Assembly (NCBI GenBank): GCA_001899635.1
Contig: MKVQ01000040.1
Span: 3,915 to 67,914 of the forward strand
Direction: 5' to 3'
Length of the DNA: 64,000 nucleotides
Source: Myxococcales bacterium 68-20
GTDB lineage: Bacteria; Myxococcota_A; Polyangia; Polyangiales; Polyangiaceae
Both the position numbers and the translations under genes were made by a program. Positions 59,286-64,000 of the stretch are shown one piece after another (the first letter of the stretch is position 1; every line of letters begins with the position of its first letter). The notes under the pieces are model-generated. The model worked only from the letters and a program-made list of their open reading frames with translations, was not told where the DNA came from and ran no database searches.

Positions 59286-59633
59286 ATGCGAACCGCACCA
59301 AGCGTCAAGCCGCTCCCGAAGCTCGGGGACGCGGACGCGGAAGAGGAAGAGCGAACGATCCGGCGTCCCCCCATGCGGGCCGTCCAGCAGCCGGCTGTCT
59401 GCGCGTACACGACCCGTGTGACGAGGTCCGTGGAGAAGGTGGACGCGCGGCTCATCGCGATCGCGCGAGGCGAGCTCGATCCGGAGCGGACGCTGGCGGA
59501 CTCTCAGTTGCCTCCGACGCTTCCTCCGGCGCCGTCGTCGTCGGTGATCCCTCTCACGGACGACGACTTGATCGAGGTCGGCGAGGACTGGCTCGCCATG
59601 GGTGTCGAGCCGGATCCGTTCCCGATGAAGTGA
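59286..59633 (+). CDS. Hypothetical protein, acidic C terminus
   Basis: 115 residues from ATG 59286 (GGGAGAG upstream; an upstream in-frame ATG at 59181 is less likely). No signal peptide. Segments EEEERTIRRPPMRAVQQPAV, KVDARLIAIARGELDPERTL and VIPLTDDDLIEVGEDWLAMG; acidic second half. Coding-like third-position G+C. No family recognised. It converges on the VanB-type reductase gene. Confidence 0.55.
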   Translation: MRTAPSVKPLPKLGDADAEEEERTIRRPPMRAVQQPAVCAYTTRVTRSVEKVDARLIAIARGELDPERTLADSQLPPTLPPAPSSSVIPLTDDDLIEVGEDWLAMGVEPDPFPMK

Positions 59634-59649
59634 CCCTCCCGCCGTCCCG

Positions 59650-60633
59650 CTAAAGGTCGAGGACGAGCCGAGCCGAGCGCGCGCGCGATACGCACACCAT
59701 CATCGTGCCGCCCTTCGCTCGCTCTTCGGGCGTCAACAAGGAGTCGCGGTGATCGGGCTCGCCCTCGAGGACCTTCGTCTCGCACGTGCCGCAGAACCCC
59801 TCGCAGCAGGAGCACGGGACCTGCACCCCCGCCGCCTCGATCGCGTCGAGGATCGATTGATCGGGCGCGACACGGAGGGTGAGGCGCGATCGCTGCAGGA
59901 CGACCTCGAAGCTTCGATCCTGCGCGCCGCGTGCCTCGCCGGGGGTCGCCGCCGCGAAGCGCTCGACGTGGAGCGCCCCGGGCGGCAAGGTCTTGCATGC
60001 GACCTCGACGGCGCGAATGAGCCCGTCGGGGCCGCAGCAATAGACAGCCGTATTCGGCCCGGCCGTGGCGACGAAGGACTGCACGTCGACGACGCCGAGC
60101 TCGTCTGTCGGTCGGATCGTGACGTGCTCCGGGTAGGCCTCGAGCTCGCGCACGAAAGCCATCGTGCAGCGGCGGCGGCCAAGGTAGTGGAGTTTCCACG
60201 GACGCTGCCGGTCGGCGATTGCGCGCACCATCGGCAACAACGGCGTTATCCCGATGCCCCCGGCGACGAGCCGGTAGTCCTCCGCGTCGACCAGCTCGAA
60301 GTGGTTCTTCGGACCTCGCGCGGGGAGTCGATCCCCCGGTCGCAGGCGCGAGTGGATCCACTCCGAGCCGCCGCGGCTCTTCGGTTCGCGCAGGACGGCG
60401 ATGCGCCAGCGCGCGCGGTCGCTCGGATCGCCGCATAACGAGTACTGCCGTTTGAGCCCGGCGCCCACGGTGACCTCGATGTGCGCGCCGGGCGACCACG
60501 TAGGAAGCGGCGCGCCATCCGGATGTTCGAGCCAGACGGACAGCACGCCCTCGGCTTCCCACACCGTCGAGCGGACGAGGAGGTTCAGGTCCGCGCCGGC
60601 ACCGGTCGCAGTAGTAGTCGGGTGGCCCGTCAC
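59650..60633 (-). CDS. VanB/PDR-type oxygenase reductase (FMN/NAD/2Fe-2S)
   Basis: 327 residues. Flavin domain (HIEVTVGAGLKRQYSLCGDP, RGPKNHFELV), NAD domain (AGGIGITPLLPMVRAI, VYCCGPDGLIRAVE), and a plant-type [2Fe-2S] end (CSCCEGFCGTCETKVLEGEP: C-x4-C-x2-C, fourth Cys near VCVSRAR). Domain order is that of the phthalate dioxygenase reductase family. Supplies electrons to the Rieske oxygenase two genes upstream. Its start overlaps the PfpI stop by four bases. Confidence 0.93.
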   Translation of the reverse strand: MTGHPTTTATGAGADLNLLVRSTVWEAEGVLSVWLEHPDGAPLPTWSPGAHIEVTVGAGLKRQYSLCGDPSDRARWRIAVLREPKSRGGSEWIHSRLRPGDRLPARGPKNHFELVDAEDYRLVAGGIGITPLLPMVRAIADRQRPWKLHYLGRRRCTMAFVRELEAYPEHVTIRPTDELGVVDVQSFVATAGPNTAVYCCGPDGLIRAVEVACKTLPPGALHVERFAAATPGEARGAQDRSFEVVLQRSRLTLRVAPDQSILDAIEAAGVQVPCSCCEGFCGTCETKVLEGEPDHRDSLLTPEERAKGGTMMVCVSRARSARLVLDL

Positions 60634-61322
60634 GCTTGCACGAGGTCCGCGATCGTTGCGGCGAGGGCCTCGGCGCTCTGCGCGTTCTGACCGGTGACGA
60701 GGTTGCCGTCACGTACCACGTGGCTCTTCCACGGCGCGCCCGCAGAGAACACGCCGCCGAGCTCGCGCATCCGATCCTCCACGAGGAAAGGCATGACCTC
60801 GGTCATCTGAATCTCGGCTTCTTCGACGTTGAGGAAGCCCGTAACCCGTCGCCCGTGGAGGACGGAGGCGCCGTCCGGCCGCTTGGCCGCGAGGAGGCCG
60901 GCGACTCCGTGGCAGAGCGCAGCGACGACTGCGCCCCGCCGATCGGCGTCTGCCACGAGCCGTGCGAGCTCCGCATCGTTCGGCAGGTCCCACATCACGC
61001 CGTGACCGCCGGCGATCCAGATCACGGCATAGTCTTCGGCGCGGACGTCGCGAAGCGCCAAGGTCGCGCCGATCGCCTCCTGCGCGACCGCGTCACCGCG
61101 AAAACGCGCGGATATGGACCCGGGCTCGTCCCCCCACGCGAGGCCACCGGGATCGGCGGGTGCCGGCCCGCCGCGAGGCGATGCGAAGTCGATCGCGAGC
61201 CCGACCTCCTGGAATGCGTAGTAAGGCGCGGCGACCTCCACGAGATAGTAGCCGGTCGTCTTTCCGGTGTTGCCGAGGTCTGCGTGCGAAGTCAGGACGA
61301 TGAGTGCGCGCTTGGCTGTCAT
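60630..61322 (-). CDS. DJ-1/PfpI-family protein (glyoxalase III/Hsp31-like)
   Basis: 230 residues. Nucleophile elbow AALCHGVAGLL with the catalytic Cys followed by His, EEAEIQMTEVMPFLVEDRMR and TGQNAQSAEALAATI as in class I DJ-1-type glyoxalases/deglycases of the Hsp31 branch. Would act on reactive aldehydes such as methylglyoxal. Co-transcribed with a Rieske oxygenase and its reductase, so it may deal with an aldehyde (for example formaldehyde or a glyoxal) released by the oxygenase; this is inference. Confidence 0.88.
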   Translation of the reverse strand: MTAKRALIVLTSHADLGNTGKTTGYYLVEVAAPYYAFQEVGLAIDFASPRGGPAPADPGGLAWGDEPGSISARFRGDAVAQEAIGATLALRDVRAEDYAVIWIAGGHGVMWDLPNDAELARLVADADRRGAVVAALCHGVAGLLAAKRPDGASVLHGRRVTGFLNVEEAEIQMTEVMPFLVEDRMRELGGVFSAGAPWKSHVVRDGNLVTGQNAQSAEALAATIADLVQA

Positions 61323-61370
61323 GGCGAGTTCTCCGTGCGAAGGGGGCTTTCGGAACAGTGAGCGGCGAGA

Positions 61371-62369
61371 TCAGCGCGGGTGAGCCGCGGCCGGGTTCGC
61401 TCGAGGCAGCTCCTTGAGGTAGCGGAGGAAGCGCGCGAGCGCGCGATCGCTCCGGGTCAGCTTCTCCGGAGAAAATCGCATCGTGGAGAGGATCGGCACG
61501 TCCTGCATGACGACGTCCGTCTCGAACCCCATGGCCCAGGCCAGGTATTCCTGTGCAGCCTTGTCGCCGGCTTCCGAGCCGTCACCCTTGGTCGTCGCGA
61601 TGATGAAGTAGCTCGTGAGGTGGCCCGAGCGGGTCAGCGTGCACGGGTACAGGAACCCCAGCCAACGGCCGTTCAGCGGGCCCTGCTGGACGAAGATGTT
61701 CGAGCCCACGATGCCGAGGCGGTAGGCGAGCGGCAGGTCCTGAATCGTGCCCCGAAGATCGTAGAAAACATTGAACTGGCCCCACTCGATATGCTCGTCG
61801 GGATCGTCGTGCGCCATCGTCACGCCGTGCACGACGCGGATGTGCTGGAAGTCGAGCGTGTTGCACATGAACTCCCAGGGCTCGCATCGGACGTCCATCA
61901 CCTTGACGGGGTGGAAGACGAGCTCCTCATCCGGAATGTCGAAGCCGGGTATATCGAATAGCGGCTTTTCCCCGTTGAATGCCCAGATGAGGCCGTACTT
62001 CTCGGCCGTTGGGTAATGGAACAGGTCCGCGCGCCTGGGTACGGGATCGCCGCTGCCTGTTCGTACGCACTTACCGGATTGGTCGTATTGCCAGTGATGG
62101 AACGGACAGCGCAGGCAGTTGTCGACGACCTGGCCGACGGTCAGATCGGCCCCCATGTGTGGGCAGTACGAGCTCACGACAGAAGCGACGCCGTTCTGTC
62201 CTCGGAAGACGGCGACGCGCCCGTCGAGGACCTCGCGGCTGATCACCTGTCCGGGGGCGACGTCGGCGGATGTCGCAACGGGAAACCAGGTCTGCGAATA
62301 GAGACCTCCGGTACCTTCCCGGAGTGAACGAGCCACGGGTTGAACGCTCGAGTCCTGGACTGCGGTCAT
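61371..62369 (-). CDS. Rieske non-heme iron oxygenase (VanA-like O-demethylase type)
   Basis: 332 residues from ATG 62369, chosen for AAAGGAG just upstream; an in-frame start at 62468 would add 33 odd residues. Rieske motif CPHMGADLTVGQVVDNCLRC with PFHH: C-x-H-x16-C-x2-H. Mononuclear iron motif DFQHIRVVHG: D-x2-H-x4-H. Acts with the reductase at 59650, probably demethylating or hydroxylating an aromatic or sterol-like substrate. First gene of the three-gene minus-strand operon. Confidence 0.9.
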   Translation of the reverse strand: MTAVQDSSVQPVARSLREGTGGLYSQTWFPVATSADVAPGQVISREVLDGRVAVFRGQNGVASVVSSYCPHMGADLTVGQVVDNCLRCPFHHWQYDQSGKCVRTGSGDPVPRRADLFHYPTAEKYGLIWAFNGEKPLFDIPGFDIPDEELVFHPVKVMDVRCEPWEFMCNTLDFQHIRVVHGVTMAHDDPDEHIEWGQFNVFYDLRGTIQDLPLAYRLGIVGSNIFVQQGPLNGRWLGFLYPCTLTRSGHLTSYFIIATTKGDGSEAGDKAAQEYLAWAMGFETDVVMQDVPILSTMRFSPEKLTRSDRALARFLRYLKELPRANPAAAHPR

Positions 62370-62508
62370 GGCAAGGCTCCTTTGCTGTAGGTCCGTCGAA
62401 ACGGCTCCCGCGCCGGCGCACACGTACGTACGCACGCACGCCGCGCGCTTCAGCGACCGTAGGTCCACCCCGGATCTGCGGCTATCCGATCACCGCAGCG
62501 ACGATCCG

Positions 62509-63531
62509 TTATTCGCAGCGAACTTTGGATGAAGCGTCGGAGCCCGAGCGCAGCGTCTGCGAAGGAGGCTCGCCGTATCGCTCTTGGTACGCCGCAGCGA
62601 AGCGCCCGAGGTGCGTGAAACCCCAGCGCGTCGCGACTTCGGTCACCGTCACGCCCGCGGCGAGATCCGCGGCCAGTAGATCGTGATGGACGCGCGCGAG
62701 CCGGACCTGCCGCAAGTAGGACATGGGTGACATCCCCACGTAGCGCTGGAACCCGGCTTCGAGCGAACGCACGCTCCGGCCCACTGCGGAGGCGAGCTCG
62801 GCGACGGTCAGCGGCTCGTCGGCACGGGCCTCGATGATGTCGACCGCGCGCTTGACCGTGCCAGGACGAACTGCCGCCTGCGGCGCGGCGAGGGAGTCGG
62901 AGTGGTCGTGCCTCTGGGCGAGGAGGAGCCCGGTGAGGAGGACGTTCTCGAGGTGCGCGGCGACGAGCGGCTGCGCGACGATTCCGTCGGACCGCTCGAA
63001 CTCCGAGACCAGCCACCGCACGGCGGCGAGCCAGCTCGCGGCCAAGCCTGTGGTGAGGTCCATTCCAAGGTCGAATCGGATCGGGTGGCGGACGGGGCGG
63101 CCGAGCAGGCGTTCGAGGTGCTGCTCGAGCGCGCGACGCTCGAGCTTCACGGCGAGTTGCGCGCAATCGCGCTCCCAGTCGACGGCGACGTGCTTCCCCG
63201 GGCTGAATACCGCCGCGCGCGTCGGTGAGGAGATGACCTCCTGTCCTCCGCAGGTCGACCGCGTCCGGCCCGTGAGCGGAATGTTGACGTGATACGACGA
63301 TACGAGCTCGTCCGTCGTCAGGTGAACGGCTGCCTCGTAGCGCGCGTAGCCGACGGTCACCACGCCGAGTGACGCGGCGTTGAGCTGGGCGTCGACGCGC
63401 GCCTGTCGCTCGCGGACACGGAGCTGGATCGGACAGTAGACCGAGCTCGAGAGCTCGCTCGCCTCGTCGATCCTCGACGTCCGATACACAAGGTGCCGCG
63501 CGAGCGGCGGCTCTCGCAGGGGGTCGCGCAT
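62509..63531 (-). CDS. AraC-family regulator of the Rieske oxygenase operon
   Basis: 340 residues from ATG 63531 (MRDPLREPPLARHLVYRTSR); longer in-frame starts extend into unlikely sequence. N-terminal AraC-binding-like domain about 15-200 (RIDEASELSSSVYCPIQLRV, NIPLTGRTRSTCGG), C-terminal double helix-turn-helix about 235-335 (ELASAVGRSVRSLEAGFQRY, VTEVATRWGFTHLGRFAAAY). Same strand, 139 bases upstream of the oxygenase gene, so it is the likely activator. Sensor-domain type is the same as the decayed fragment at 3602. Confidence 0.85.
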   Translation of the reverse strand: MRDPLREPPLARHLVYRTSRIDEASELSSSVYCPIQLRVRERQARVDAQLNAASLGVVTVGYARYEAAVHLTTDELVSSYHVNIPLTGRTRSTCGGQEVISSPTRAAVFSPGKHVAVDWERDCAQLAVKLERRALEQHLERLLGRPVRHPIRFDLGMDLTTGLAASWLAAVRWLVSEFERSDGIVAQPLVAAHLENVLLTGLLLAQRHDHSDSLAAPQAAVRPGTVKRAVDIIEARADEPLTVAELASAVGRSVRSLEAGFQRYVGMSPMSYLRQVRLARVHHDLLAADLAAGVTVTEVATRWGFTHLGRFAAAYQERYGEPPSQTLRSGSDASSKVRCE

Positions 63532-63732
63532 CGATGTTTCTCGAGGGCGCGCCGCGCTCGGCTCGCCACGCCTCGCTCCATGACGTAGCACGGCGCACGC
63601 GAACGACGAAATCGCGAGGCCCGACGACGAACGACGAGGCCACTGCGTCGCGGGCATCTTCACGAAACCGTGATCCGAATTGATCGTCCGGACGAGGTTG
63701 ATCGTCGGCAGACGCACAGCCATCATTGCGAC

Positions 63733-64000
63733 GTGCCGACGAGTCAGGTGAGCGTGCGAACCTATAGCGGCGAGCAGACCTCCCATCGGCACGAGTGGGA
63801 TCAGATCATCTTGCCGCTCGAGGGAACGCTGACGCTGGCGGTGGGGGCTCGTGAAGGTCGCGTCCGCCGTCTCGCCGGAGGCCTCGTCAGGGGAGGCGAG
63901 AGCCATGCCTTCGCGGCGAAGGGCTCGAACCGCTTCGTCGTCATCGACGTCGACACGCAGGAGCTTTCGGCGGTCGACGCCGCGCGCGCATGGCTCGATC
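63733..64000 (+). CDS. AraC-like cupin regulator, truncated by the window edge
   Basis: From GTG 63733 the frame stays open to the end of the window: VSVRTYSGEQTSHRHEWDQI then ILPLEGTLTLAVGAREGRV and GGESHAFAAKGSNRFVVIDV, a cupin of the kind at the N terminus of AraC regulators. The DNA-binding part lies outside the window. Divergent from the AraC gene at 62509. The start is provisional. Confidence 0.55.
   Translation, partial: MPTSQVSVRTYSGEQTSHRHEWDQIILPLEGTLTLAVGAREGRVRRLAGGLVRGGESHAFAAKGSNRFVVIDVDTQELSAVDAARAWLD

Noticed and set aside
60430-60445. CATAACGAGTACT resembling the sulfur-island element
   Set aside because: Lies inside the reductase coding sequence, and the left GTTC half site is absent.
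1-64000. CRISPR arrays, rRNA genes, complete tRNAs, replication origin
   Set aside because: Looked for regular spaced repeats, conserved rRNA stretches and complete cloverleafs; none seen.

Overview
This is a high-GC window whose gene content points to a myxobacterium, most likely of the Polyangia/Polyangiales type. The evidence is the many lipoproteins with Asp/Ala/Gly/Pro-rich linkers after the lipobox, RCC1-type and NCGxCG-type Cys-rich surface proteins, ECF sigma operons, a sigma-54 activator and TonB receptors carrying their own TonB-like domain. This taxonomic call is inference from style of proteins; no rRNA or complete tRNA is present.

The left half (1-29936) is dominated by a surface-lipoprotein locus present in tandem. 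Two complete eight-gene cassettes (A, 8030-17599; B, 20622-29936) have the same order: secreted/outer-membrane protein, ECF sigma factor, single-pass membrane regulator, Cys-rich lipoprotein, two beta-propeller-like lipoproteins, RCC1-repeat lipoprotein, IgGFc-binding-domain lipoprotein. The genes are almost all coupled by 1-26 base overlaps. The window opens inside the end of a third cassette (RCC1 tail, then an IgGFc protein, 1-1908), and a short relic of a fourth IgGFc gene lies at 17718. The ground between cassettes is full of debris: a tyrosine-integrase tail followed by the 3' part of a tRNA-Ser (an attachment-site scar), pieces of AraC regulators, an FKBP relic, an IS3 OrfA stub, and an intact fosmidomycin-resistance-type exporter (fsr) with its divergent AraC regulator. 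Two stand-alone lipoproteins (4842-5657 and 6163-7512) lie between cassettes 0 and A.

The middle (30551-47433) looks like a sulfur-acquisition island: a periplasmic binding-protein-like gene, an OprO/P-like porin, accessory lipoproteins, ExbB-ExbD-TonB, a TonB-dependent receptor, a sigma-54 activator without sensor domain, then cysD-cysN (sulfate adenylyltransferase), cysM (cysteine synthase), ferredoxin-NADP reductase, cysE (serine acetyltransferase) and an OsmC-family protein. Four of the transcription units carry a similar 16-base partly palindromic element (GTTC-N2-TATAAC-GRAC type). cysM and osmC were evidently duplicated as a coupled pair and decayed reciprocally: one pair keeps cysM and an osmC stub, the other keeps osmC and an internally deleted cysM.

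The right part (47434-64000) holds decayed oxidoreductase fragments, two lipoproteins, a SufR-like regulator divergent from an iron superoxide dismutase and a YgfZ-like protein, then a Fur-type iron-uptake locus (DUF3325, DUF3649, PepSY reductase on +; MxcI-like lipoprotein and TonB receptor on -) with candidate Fur boxes at both ends and a 13-bp-stem bidirectional terminator between the convergent halves. It ends with a Rieske oxygenase / DJ-1-PfpI / VanB-type reductase operon and its AraC regulator, and a second, truncated AraC-like gene runs off the right edge.
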